This document shows, in pieces, positions 27,612-35,247 of a stretch of DNA of 64,000 bases. Below the pieces are notes generated by a model. That model saw only the letters and a list, made by a program, of their open reading frames with translations. It made no database searches and was not told the DNA's origin. The translations under genes were made by a program, and so were the position numbers. Each line of letters starts with the position of its first letter. The first letter of the stretch is position 1. Source of the stretch: Rhodobacter flavimaris (GTDB taxonomy: Bacteria; Pseudomonadota; Alphaproteobacteria; Rhodobacterales; Rhodobacteraceae); contig NZ_JAJUOS010000002.1 of NCBI RefSeq assembly GCF_021378075.1, forward strand, positions 1 through 64,000. Direction: 5' to 3'.

Positions 27612-28235
27612 ATGCGTAACGCCGTCGGTTTCTATTGGACCCTTCCCGTCCCGTGGGCTGGATTCACAGAGCTGCCCAAGGACATCGATGAGGCAGCAAA
27701 GGCCAGCCGCACGATCCGCTATCAGCGCGAACTGATACGCCGCTACGCCAAGGAGCATAACTTGCGGCTTGTCGCAGAGGAGGCTTTCCTTGAAATCAAG
27801 CCGGACCGAGGATCCGAGTACGTGCTCGATGCTCTACGGTCAGCGGAAAAGATCTGTCGAGAAAAGAACGCCCAACTGCTCTACGTTGGTTTTTCCGAAG
27901 TTCACGGGTGGCGTGGTCACGGTCCGCTTGAAGCTTGGGTGGGACGAGCAGGAATTGACGTCGATGAGCTATACCCTGACGAAATCGAGGTTGACGGAGC
28001 AAAGTTCGATCCACATGCCCATTTTGGAATTTGGCGCAAGAGACAGTATGAATGGAGCGCAAAAAAGCAAGAACGCGTCTCTTTGGCTAAAGAGGAAGCG
28101 CTGAAGCTCCGCGAGACAGGCGAGACTTACAGGGACATCGCATTTCGACTGAACGAAGCGAATATTCGAAGCGCGACCGGAAAACTTTGGACCGAAGACA
28201 TGGTGCGCCACCTTCTGCACCAGGCAGAGACTTGA
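27612..28235 (+). CDS. Resolvase-like protein lacking an obvious catalytic serine
   Basis: About 207 residues from the ATG at 27612 (GGGGGAG site upstream); the frame is open from 27570. The N-terminal part (AVGFYWTLPVPWAGFTEL, then RYQRELIRRYAKEHNLRLVA, then a variable-loop Glu/Lys region) follows the layout of serine-recombinase N-terminal domains, but the usual YxRvS strand with its catalytic Ser is replaced by FYWTLP. The C-terminal part (LRETGETYRDIAFRLNEANI then TEDMVRHLLHQ) matches the recombinase helix-turn-helix region. It is probably a non-catalytic DNA-binding relative, perhaps regulating the divergent fusion gene. Moderately confident. Confidence 0.5.
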   Translation: MRNAVGFYWTLPVPWAGFTELPKDIDEAAKASRTIRYQRELIRRYAKEHNLRLVAEEAFLEIKPDRGSEYVLDALRSAEKICREKNAQLLYVGFSEVHGWRGHGPLEAWVGRAGIDVDELYPDEIEVDGAKFDPHAHFGIWRKRQYEWSAKKQERVSLAKEEALKLRETGETYRDIAFRLNEANIRSATGKLWTEDMVRHLLHQAET

Positions 28236-28428
28236 GACAGGTGGCATTCTGCCTCGATGATTTTCGTTTGCATTTGAAATCACGAAGCTCCAGCTTCAAG
28301 CATGATTTTCATGAAGCCTTCAGGAGTATCCTGCGATCGCAAAGATATTCATTCCGTCCCAAGGGGCTGACGATTGGCGCCGATTTCTTGCTGATCCCGA
28401 TAAGCAATGGAAACGTGGATACTCGGCG

Positions 28429-28992
28429 ATGGCTGCAGCGCTTTCTTGGGAGGCCGCAGGGGGTCTACCACCAGAGGTTTCGAACCTTCTAGGGGAATCT
28501 GTCGAACTCTTGCTGGCCATACCTGAACACAAGGTTCCCCTACCTGGAGGCAGCCGAGAAAGCCAATGTGACGTGTTTGCATTAGCTAAGGCTTCCAACG
28601 AGACCATCGCAATCGCAGTTGAGGCAAAGGTCAACGAACCGTTTGGTCCCACCGTCGGCGAATGGCTCGAGAACGCAAGTGATGGGAAGATTGAGAGATT
28701 GCGTTTCATCTGCGATCTTCTCGGGCTGAACAATCCGCCGCCTCCCGAGTTGCGTTACCAGTTGTTCCACCGAACAGCCGCAGCAATTCTTGAAGCGGCA
28801 CGGTTCAAGACCGATCGAGCTGCAATGATTGTGCAGTCTTTTTCTCCAGAACATCGATGGTTTGAGGACTTCCAGGCCTTGGCGGCGCTCTTAGGGCTTC
28901 ACGCGAAACCTGGCAAAGCACTGATCCATTACCTGCCGTCAGGAATGCCGCTTACCATTGGCTGGGCCGTAGGATCAGAAGCATTCTTGTGA
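28429..28992 (+). CDS. PD-(D/E)XK-like (DUF6946-like) protein, start uncertain
   Basis: From the first ATG the product is 187 residues, with SQCDVFALA...IAVEAKVNEPFGPTVGEW: an Asp and then ExK, a PD-(D/E)XK-type core. The same frame upstream (28315-28428) clearly reads as protein (ADDWRRFLADPDKQWKRGYS), the conserved opening of this family, yet it contains no ATG, GTG or TTG after the TGA at 28312-28314. Either a non-standard start near 28336-28353 is used, or a frameshift has cut the true 5' end, in which case the product lacks about 30 residues. Its function is unknown beyond the nuclease-like fold. Confidence 0.6.
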   Translation: MAAALSWEAAGGLPPEVSNLLGESVELLLAIPEHKVPLPGGSRESQCDVFALAKASNETIAIAVEAKVNEPFGPTVGEWLENASDGKIERLRFICDLLGLNNPPPPELRYQLFHRTAAAILEAARFKTDRAAMIVQSFSPEHRWFEDFQALAALLGLHAKPGKALIHYLPSGMPLTIGWAVGSEAFL

Positions 28993-29054
28993 GATTCAGG
29001 GCGGAAAGGAAGTGGTCTCGCCCTCGCGTCGATCACGTTGTGGAATTTCTCGCG

Positions 29055-29639
29055 CTAACGCCCAAGAAGGGCATCAATACTTAGCCCCGTGCGACGTTCC
29101 GCATGCAGCACAACCAAAGCCGCTGCTCGTGCATCTTCACCGGCGTCGTGGTGCTCGAAATCGAGCTGAAGGCGTTCTTTTAAATGCGACAGGCCATGAC
29201 CACCATTTCCGATAAACTCGGGCCAAGCGCGTCGGGCGATCCGAACGCTATCCCCCCAGCGCCAGTTGGGCGCAGAGCGACCGAGCTCTTCATAGGCACC
29301 CTGAATTGCGCGTCGGTCGAAACCGCTGTGTTGTATGACCAGATGACGCGCGAGTAGCGGCTCAAGGAGCGCGATTGCCTGCGAAAAGTCAGGGGCTTCA
29401 CGTACATGATCGGGTCCGATCCCGTGGAGCCGGGTATTGAAAGTTGAGAAATGCGACCGCGGATTGACATAGGTCACCCAGCTCTCGATCACGTCATCGG
29501 ACCGAACGCAGGCAATCCCAATCTGACAGATACTCGACGTATCGCTGCAAGCTGTCTCCACATCGAGGGCAACGAAGCGATAGCTGCCGTCCGGAACCGC
29601 AGAACGAACTGACTTTTCTCTCATTGCTTGGCTCCACAC
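29055..29639 (-). CDS. DnaQ-like 3'-5' exonuclease
   Basis: A 194-residue protein (or 189 from the second ATG at 29624). FVALDVETAC gives the Asp-x-Glu of the DEDDh exonuclease family, HSGFDRRAI the second Asp, and HHDAGEDARAAA the closing His and Asp. The family includes the proofreading subunit of DNA polymerase III and many free-standing exonucleases. It is located just downstream of the Toprim/DUF3987 replication pair, though separated by a 157-base gap with repeats, so it may serve element replication or repair. All catalytic residues are present. Confidence 0.85.
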   Translation of the reverse strand: MWSQAMREKSVRSAVPDGSYRFVALDVETACSDTSSICQIGIACVRSDDVIESWVTYVNPRSHFSTFNTRLHGIGPDHVREAPDFSQAIALLEPLLARHLVIQHSGFDRRAIQGAYEELGRSAPNWRWGDSVRIARRAWPEFIGNGGHGLSHLKERLQLDFEHHDAGEDARAAALVVLHAERRTGLSIDALLGR

Positions 29640-29688
29640 CGCTCGGACTCGCGGCCATCAGCCGATTTTAACAACAGAACCAATAGAC

Positions 29689-29752
29689 GTGCTAATCGTG
29701 CTACTCATGCTAGCCAGTTGGTCCAGATTAGCACAAATAGCACGATTAGCAC
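29689..29752. repeat. Perfect 15-bp inverted repeat with extra TAGCAC copies
   Basis: GTGCTAATCGTGCTA (29689-29703) is the exact reverse complement of TAGCACGATTAGCAC (29738-29752). The hexamer TAGCAC or its complement occurs about five times across the 64 bases, including copies in the 34-base centre. It lies upstream of the exonuclease gene and downstream of DUF3987. Candidate roles are an operator for the exonuclease gene or an iteron-type replication site for the excised element. Confidence 0.6.
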
Positions 29753-29759
29753 TCTGACG

Positions 29760-29785
29760 TCGTCTAAAATACTAGAGTTAGACGA
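29760..29785 (-). terminator. Hairpin after the DUF3987 gene
   Basis: TCGTCTAA (29760-29767) pairs with TTAGACGA (29778-29785) around a 10-base loop, 12 bases past the DUF3987 stop on the minus strand. The stem is short and no strong T run follows, so it is a weak terminator or a protein-binding dyad. Confidence 0.35.
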
Positions 29786-29796
29786 GGACATTGGGA

Positions 29797-31326
29797 TCAA
29801 ACTTCATGCCATACTCGACAGATTTGATATGCCTCCTTACGCGATTGCTCACGTACCACAGTCCCCTCAGGCAAAGCCACCAACCAGCCATGATTCACAA
29901 GAATTGCGATCGCGGATCTGGCGGCAGGGCTTGTCCGCAGAGACGATATCGGGGCACGTTGCACGACTTCGGAAGGGGTGATTTCGGGATGCGGCCAATT
30001 TGTTACCAACCACTTGCGCAGAGCTTCCGCCCGCTCGATCTCAGCAGAGGCGATAGCCGCCTCAGAAAGACGCCGCCCCTCATCCAGATAGAATTGGGCA
30101 ATCCTGATCGCATCAGCCATCGTTGCAGCATCGACCTCAGCAGCACAGATGTCGGTCCAAACGGTTAACACCCCAGAGATCCGCGCAGCCTGCTCCGCGG
30201 CCTTCGAAGCCGCTCCTTTGACGCCGACGTAGACACCTCCTGGCGCCTGCTCTGCCTCCACGTGATCCGCGAAATGCGCGAGCATTTCATAAGCATCCGT
30301 AGAGAGACGCAAGACACGCGGGTTCAGCGCGCGCGTCTCAGGATCCATCGGGAGCGGGCTTGCAAGAATTTCAGCAAGACGCTCCGAAAATCTCATCAAA
30401 GCCCCTTCGTCGCGTCTCACGCGCGCCTGCAGGCGCGTGCCAATCGTGCTCTTCGGCTCACAAATCAGGAAGCGTGCCAGAAGCCCGGTATCAGCGCCCA
30501 TCGGATCATTCATAAACTCTCGGGCAACCCCAGGCTGCACCATGAGATGTGCGGCCAAGCGGCGCCCGTAGAGGACATATGAGCCAGTTCCTGCCAATGA
30601 AATACGAACCTCACTGCCCTGCCACAGGTCATTAAGCGCAGCCATAGTCGCCAAGCGGTTCTCGGAAGACATTGCGTAGCCACCAAGAAAACGCCCGCCC
30701 TCATCAGAAAAAAGACCGAGAGTCGGCATACCTTCGCGGAACTGGCGCGTGATGCCCTGGATGGACTGCCCACCTACCAGTCGGTTGGGGTCGGGGGGCG
30801 CGATAGGTTCTTTGCCAAGCGCATTCAAATCCGCCTCGAGCGCAGCTTTATTCGCCCCGGTCTTCTCCCTGCGATAATCACTAATTATCTTGCTGCGTCT
30901 TGCGGCATGAACCTCTTGCACGTTCGCCCAAGATGCCATGCTGTCACGATATATCTTGTCCTCTCCGATTGCGAACGCGCGCAAGCCTTCCATCAAGCGA
31001 GCGTCACAAGAAGATTTCCGCTCCCCCGATTGAGCGATCGTCATAGCGAAAAGCGACACTGGCCGCACACCACCCAGAGTTTCCACATCAACAAGGCCTT
31101 GGACGGCCAAAGACGCGATCGTTAACGCTGAGGCTGCCGGAATTGCGACCGGCGCAAGGGTTGCGCCTTGGACGGCTTCTACAACTTCACGAAGGCCTCC
31201 CAGGGCATCGACTGGATAGGCCTCGCCCGGGGGAGCCTCATACTTGAGCGGCTGCGGGCCTTCGAAAGTGATGGGTTCGACCTTACCTGCGTAGTTAGCC
31301 GCGATATTTGGTATGCGCGCGTTCAC
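29797..31326 (-). CDS. DUF3987 family replication-associated protein
   Basis: A 509-residue protein of the DUF3987 (YfjI-like) family found beside Toprim primases in prophages, plasmids and integrative elements. The opening AYPVDALGGLREVVEAVQGA and PVAIPAASALTIASLAVQGL are characteristic. SLFAMTIAQSGERKSSCD is the P-loop-like region. LGLFSDEGGRFLGGYAMS (acidic strand) and later helices follow the family pattern. It probably acts as a helicase-like or replication-initiation factor. Translation is coupled to the upstream primase gene (4-base overlap). Intact length. Confidence 0.8.
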   Translation of the reverse strand: MNARIPNIAANYAGKVEPITFEGPQPLKYEAPPGEAYPVDALGGLREVVEAVQGATLAPVAIPAASALTIASLAVQGLVDVETLGGVRPVSLFAMTIAQSGERKSSCDARLMEGLRAFAIGEDKIYRDSMASWANVQEVHAARRSKIISDYRREKTGANKAALEADLNALGKEPIAPPDPNRLVGGQSIQGITRQFREGMPTLGLFSDEGGRFLGGYAMSSENRLATMAALNDLWQGSEVRISLAGTGSYVLYGRRLAAHLMVQPGVAREFMNDPMGADTGLLARFLICEPKSTIGTRLQARVRRDEGALMRFSERLAEILASPLPMDPETRALNPRVLRLSTDAYEMLAHFADHVEAEQAPGGVYVGVKGAASKAAEQAARISGVLTVWTDICAAEVDAATMADAIRIAQFYLDEGRRLSEAAIASAEIERAEALRKWLVTNWPHPEITPSEVVQRAPISSLRTSPAARSAIAILVNHGWLVALPEGTVVREQSRKEAYQICRVWHEV

Positions 31327-32222
31327 TTGGTCGGCCCCTTCATGTCCCGGATTACGTCATTCCAGTCTGCCCCCTCCGGGGCAGGCAACATGCGTATTGC
31401 CCAGCCCAAGGCATGAGCCCTGTCGGCGAGTGCGAGCCCCGCTTGGCGCCCCACGCCACAGTCATCGCTATCGGTCGCAATAATCAGCGAACCTGGACGC
31501 GTGGGCAGCAACAGAGCTTTCATACCGGATGCCGAGAGCGCCGCCCAGACCGCCACTGAACCTTGCAAGGGGCCGCAAAGGAGGCTCAGACCAGTTTCAA
31601 TGCCCTCGGCAACCGCAACTGCTTCATGCCCATTGGCAAGACGCACTCCCCCACCCGAGCTTGGGCCAAGCATCGCTTTTTCCGGCTGGACCAACGCCTT
31701 TCCGGATCCATCCGCACGGAGATAGGTGCGATGAACCGCAAAATTCGCGGCGTGATCTATTCTCGCAACCAGGGCAGGCAGCCGCTGTCCCGTCGCGCCG
31801 TGCCAAGCACTTGGGTGGTAGCGAAGTGTTTCGGGCAGCATGCAAGATATTCCGCGCACTTCGCGCAAATAGGCTTCCGCAACCGTCCCATTGATCGGAA
31901 GCGATTCCACCCAGCACTGCCGCGCTTGGCAAGCCTTCTTACGAGCTGCCAGACGCTCTTCCATCATGCGACGCGTAATGTTTTCTTGATCCAGCTTTGG
32001 AACAGCTCCGCGGCCCTCCAAGATGCCCAAAGCACGCAAGGCATCAAGAATGCTCACAAATTCGCATCCGGCGTGACACCGGAGCAGCAACCGCCCGTCA
32101 GCTCCATGGGCCAACGACAGGCTAGGTTTATCATCACCATGAGCGGGGCATCTGGCGACGCCGTAGCGGCCATACCAGCTCCCATTGAGTGCGCGCGTGA
32201 TGCGCTCGGCGGTTTCAACCAT
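31323..32222 (-). CDS. Toprim-domain primase-like protein with CHC2 zinc finger
   Basis: A 299-residue protein. The N-terminal YGVARCPAHGDDKPSLSL and LLLRCHAGCEF form a CHC2-type zinc-binding module that recognises primer sites. The middle helical part is DUF7146-like, and the C-terminal half has a Toprim domain: VAVAEGIETGLSLL (Glu) and SLIIATDSDDCGVGRQAG (DxD), the metal-binding residues. It is paired with DUF3987 in a two-gene unit. This is the replication module expected of a mobile island able to copy itself after excision or with a helper. Confidence 0.83.
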   Translation of the reverse strand: MVETAERITRALNGSWYGRYGVARCPAHGDDKPSLSLAHGADGRLLLRCHAGCEFVSILDALRALGILEGRGAVPKLDQENITRRMMEERLAARKKACQARQCWVESLPINGTVAEAYLREVRGISCMLPETLRYHPSAWHGATGQRLPALVARIDHAANFAVHRTYLRADGSGKALVQPEKAMLGPSSGGGVRLANGHEAVAVAEGIETGLSLLCGPLQGSVAVWAALSASGMKALLLPTRPGSLIIATDSDDCGVGRQAGLALADRAHALGWAIRMLPAPEGADWNDVIRDMKGPTK

Positions 32223-32695
32223 CTTTCCCTCTCTTTCGGGCCTCCCGCCAGAAGCTGGCGAGGAACGCCGGGACCAATTTGCGCTCGAGCTCTAGGCAGC
32301 CATGCGGCAACTCAAGCGACGTATGCGTGTTCAAAAAAGATTGGAAAAAAGACTCATCCGCCGACTGCGGCTCACACCGCAGCACTTACATGGCAGACAA
32401 AATCAATTAGAAAGTGGTGACCGCCAAGAGCAATGACATAGGCACGCCAGCTCTGAATCAGTCCAAAATCGTTGGAATTGATTCCTTACTAGGTGCGTCA
32501 GATTCTTCGCGCAACGGAAATTTATGCCGCCTTAGCAGAATGCCCCTATCGTTCGAGCGTTAGCTGTGAGCCAGGCATCTTAGACTCACCCGCCAAATAA
32601 GTTCGCGGCTTGCGCTCGATACCCAGCTGCCCGCCTATAAAATCTATATCTATCAGAACGATAAGATCACGATCCAAAAAAACAGAACAAACTTC
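32223..32695. other. Intergenic stretch between divergent units
   Basis: This 473-base gap between the primase gene (minus) and the MerR-like gene (plus) is AT-rich, especially near 32640-32695. It must hold the primase promoter. No ORF or RNA gene could be supported. Confidence 0.4.
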
Positions 32696-32736
32696 TTGTC
32701 ACGATCTTGAAATCATGAAAACGTGACAAATATCTT
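32696..32736 (+). promoter_or_regulatory. Candidate MerR-type promoter and operator
   Basis: TTGTCACG (32696-32703) and CGTGACAA (32722-32729) form a perfect 8-bp inverted repeat with an 18-base centre. A possible -35 TTGAAA (32707-32712) and -10 TATCTT (32731-32736) are 18 bases apart, a long spacer typical of promoters remodelled by MerR proteins. An AGGAGG ribosome site follows at about 32745-32750, before the ATG at 32755. The promoter elements are inferred by eye. Confidence 0.45.
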
Positions 32737-32754
32737 GTTCCGTTAGGAGGCGAC

Positions 32755-33105
32755 ATGACCCTGTCCGAACTGGCCGAACAACTGGAAATCGCTCCCCGGC
32801 AGGTTCGCTTCCTGATCGGAGAAGGCATCCTGCCTCCCGCCAACAAGACCGGCCGGAGTGCGGATGCCTATGACGAGACCCACCTTGAGAAAGCCAGGCG
32901 CTATCTCGCGTTGCACAGGCTTGGAATGAAGCCTGCCTCTATCAAGGTCCTGATGAGTTTCGAAGATGCGGTGCCGATCGCCCAGATCGATGGCGTCGAG
33001 CTGCGCATTCACCCGGATGTTCAACCCGATGCCATCGACATCGAAAAAGTCATTCAACACCTCGCCGACGCTTTGCGCGTCTATTCAGCCAAGGAACCCA
33101 AGTGA
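32755..33105 (+). CDS. MerR-family-like transcriptional regulator
   Basis: A 116-residue protein opening MTLSELAEQLEIAPRQVRFL, a winged helix-turn-helix of the MerR superfamily (IGEGILPPANKTGRSADAYD is the wing and recognition region). The short C-terminal part (ALHRLGMKPASIKVLM, then DVQPDAIDIEKVIQHL) could be a dimerisation or sensor helix. It is the first gene of a two-gene unit with the VIT-VWA gene, the stop and start sharing a base (TGATG). It probably controls its own promoter through the inverted repeat just upstream. Confidence 0.75.
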   Translation: MTLSELAEQLEIAPRQVRFLIGEGILPPANKTGRSADAYDETHLEKARRYLALHRLGMKPASIKVLMSFEDAVPIAQIDGVELRIHPDVQPDAIDIEKVIQHLADALRVYSAKEPK

Positions 33106-35144
33106 TGTTCAAGAATTTCCGACCGTCTGCGGCATCCACTCCCTTCGATTATGAACTTGGAACGCTTTACGATGGGGTTTCCGCAATCCGCGGCAGCAAG
33201 CCCACCCCGATGCCGCTCAAAGCGACCGAATACCGCGTCGAATGCCGCCGTGGCCTTGCGATCGTCACGCTCACGCGGACGTTCCAGAACGACGAGGACA
33301 TGCCGATTGAAGCGGTCATGACGTTCCCGGTCGGCTTTGAAGCGACCGTCACGAATCTTGAGCTGCACGTCGATGAGCGCGTCATCACCGCCGTCGCAAA
33401 ATCCCGCTCGGCCGCTCGAGAAACATATGAGGAGGCCATTGACCGCGGCAAACTCGCCGTCCTTCACGAAGAACTCCTTCGGGGCCTTCATGCGGTATCG
33501 ATCGCGAACCTGGCTCCCGGTGCAATGGTCAAGTTGATCGCGACGATGGTGCTACCGCTTGCGATGGTTGGTGGAAATCCGTTTCTGCGCATCCCCGTTA
33601 CCTGCGGTCAGCTCTATGGCAACTCCCCGCTGCTCCCCGCTGATGACCTCGTAACCGATGCAAATGTTCGTCACGCTGCGAGGCTCTCGGTCACCTGCGA
33701 AGACGGCCAAGCCGTGCTGAACGGGACAGAAGTTCTAGTCAACGATCAGAGCGTCGAGATCTCGTTGAACGCCGCCATTGAGCTCTCGATCTCCGGCGGG
33801 CGCTTTGGGGTCGTGTTCGGAAGAGACGCCCACGGCCGCCAGGTTCGTGTCTGCACTACCGCGCCGACCCAAGAAGATGCGGCTCTCGATCTTGCAGTCC
33901 TCGTCGATCGCTCTGGCTCAACGGGGGCTCGCGTTGGCAGGAACGGGCTCTCGATCTGGGAGTGCATGCGTAGCGGCCTCTCACAGGCCTTCAGCAGCTT
34001 GCTCGCGTCCGATCGGATCTCGCTTTACCAGTTTGACAGTTCCGTTGAGTTTCTAGGCTACCAGCCAGCAAGCAGCGCATCCAGCATGCTAGAGCTGCTC
34101 GAAGGCCCCCGTGGCGGAACAGAGCTGGGGGCAGCCATTAGCTTCGCAATCGCGAACGGGGCACGTGATATTCTGGTGCTCACCGATGGCCAGACATGGT
34201 CCGATCTTGTCCAGAAGTTCTCAGATTCACCCGCGCGCGTCAGTGCCGTCCTGATCGGTTCCGGGAGCCTGGATGTAACGATCGGGCGCCTTTGTGCTGA
34301 AACCGGCGGTCAAGTGTTCTTCACCCTTGGCGCGGAGGTCTCGGACAGCATAGGGGCCGCGCTTACGGCCCTTCGATCCCCGAACCTCAGGGCGATTTCT
34401 GCTCGCACGATTACGCTTGACGACGAGAGGCTTCCCGCACGCCTCTCAAGCGCCCGTGGGGGCCTCCAGATCGACGTCGAATGGGGGGAGCCGATGTCCC
34501 TTGAAGGCTCCGATCCCGTGGGCCGTTTCGCGGCCTCCTTGGCGCTCACGCAACTTGATGAAGCGTCCGCAACTCAATTTGCGATCCGCCATCACCTTTG
34601 CACGCATCTGACGAGTCTGGTGCTCGTCGATGAAGAAAGCGTGTCGCAGGACGAGCTTCCGCAGATGCGAAAGGTGCCTCTCGAGGTATCCGCGAGCATG
34701 TCTGCGAGCCTGAGTGCCTCTTCTGCAGAGGTCCCGTGCCTCCAAGAAACCCGCGATTTTCTAATGCCGGTACGCTCACGCAAACCATCGGGTAGTGGTA
34801 ACGACGCACTGTTCAGGAAAGCTTCGGCGGTCAGCACCCCCTGTGATGAGAACGAGACCATGTGGGAGGCTATACTTGTTGCCTTCGAGGCGGGTACGCC
34901 CCCGCCCGCCCTTCGTGCTATGCTCGAGATGAGAGTGCAGGAACTCGAAGTGCATGATGCTGTGATCGAAATCGCTGATGCGAGCCACATCGATCCACGG
35001 ATCATCGCCTTGGCGATTATCGCTGTCAGTCTCAAAAGCTCACCCCATGCAACCCGCTTCTACCGGCGCGTAATCGCAAAGCTCGTTAACGATGAAGCCC
35101 GAACGGCGTTCAAATACTGGCAGTCCCGACTGCACGGTAGGTGA
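33105..35144 (+). CDS. VIT-VWA domain protein
   Basis: About 679 residues. Residues about 15-145 form a VIT (vault/inter-alpha-trypsin) domain (PLKATEYRVECRRGLAIVTL, then ETYEEAIDRGKLAVLHEE). Residues about 255-430 are a von Willebrand factor A domain with an intact MIDAS: LAVLVDRSGSTGARVG (DxSxS) and later LVLTDGQTWSD. The C-terminal 250 residues are helical with unknown function. There is no signal peptide, so it is predicted to be cytoplasmic. VWA proteins act as assembly or scaffold parts, often beside MoxR ATPases, Hsp70-like ATPases or SNF2 helicases in conflict systems. The last two occur just downstream in convergent orientation, which makes partnership possible but unproven. GTG at 33102 is an alternative start. 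Confidence 0.82.
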   Translation: MFKNFRPSAASTPFDYELGTLYDGVSAIRGSKPTPMPLKATEYRVECRRGLAIVTLTRTFQNDEDMPIEAVMTFPVGFEATVTNLELHVDERVITAVAKSRSAARETYEEAIDRGKLAVLHEELLRGLHAVSIANLAPGAMVKLIATMVLPLAMVGGNPFLRIPVTCGQLYGNSPLLPADDLVTDANVRHAARLSVTCEDGQAVLNGTEVLVNDQSVEISLNAAIELSISGGRFGVVFGRDAHGRQVRVCTTAPTQEDAALDLAVLVDRSGSTGARVGRNGLSIWECMRSGLSQAFSSLLASDRISLYQFDSSVEFLGYQPASSASSMLELLEGPRGGTELGAAISFAIANGARDILVLTDGQTWSDLVQKFSDSPARVSAVLIGSGSLDVTIGRLCAETGGQVFFTLGAEVSDSIGAALTALRSPNLRAISARTITLDDERLPARLSSARGGLQIDVEWGEPMSLEGSDPVGRFAASLALTQLDEASATQFAIRHHLCTHLTSLVLVDEESVSQDELPQMRKVPLEVSASMSASLSASSAEVPCLQETRDFLMPVRSRKPSGSGNDALFRKASAVSTPCDENETMWEAILVAFEAGTPPPALRAMLEMRVQELEVHDAVIEIADASHIDPRIIALAIIAVSLKSSPHATRFYRRVIAKLVNDEARTAFKYWQSRLHGR

Positions 35145-35160
35145 ATGTCGTTGAAACGGC

Positions 35161-35195
35161 GGCGCGCCCAGACATTTGGCACGACTGGGCGCGCC
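35161..35195. terminator. Bidirectional hairpin between convergent units
   Basis: GGCGCGCCCAG (35161-35171) and CTGGGCGCGCC (35185-35195) are perfect reverse complements around a 13-base loop. A second small stem (TTGGG-AGG-CCCAA) follows at about 35198-35210. It lies between the end of the VIT-VWA gene (35144) and the end of the membrane protein gene (35248), where a shared terminator would be expected. Confidence 0.6.
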
Positions 35196-35247
35196 ACTTG
35201 GGAGGCCCAACTGAAGCGACAGCCATCTAGACCCTGTAGCATCGGAA

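Noticed and set aside
29055..32222. Prophage
   Set aside because: Primase-like and DUF3987 genes occur, but no capsid, portal, terminase or tail genes exist anywhere in the island.
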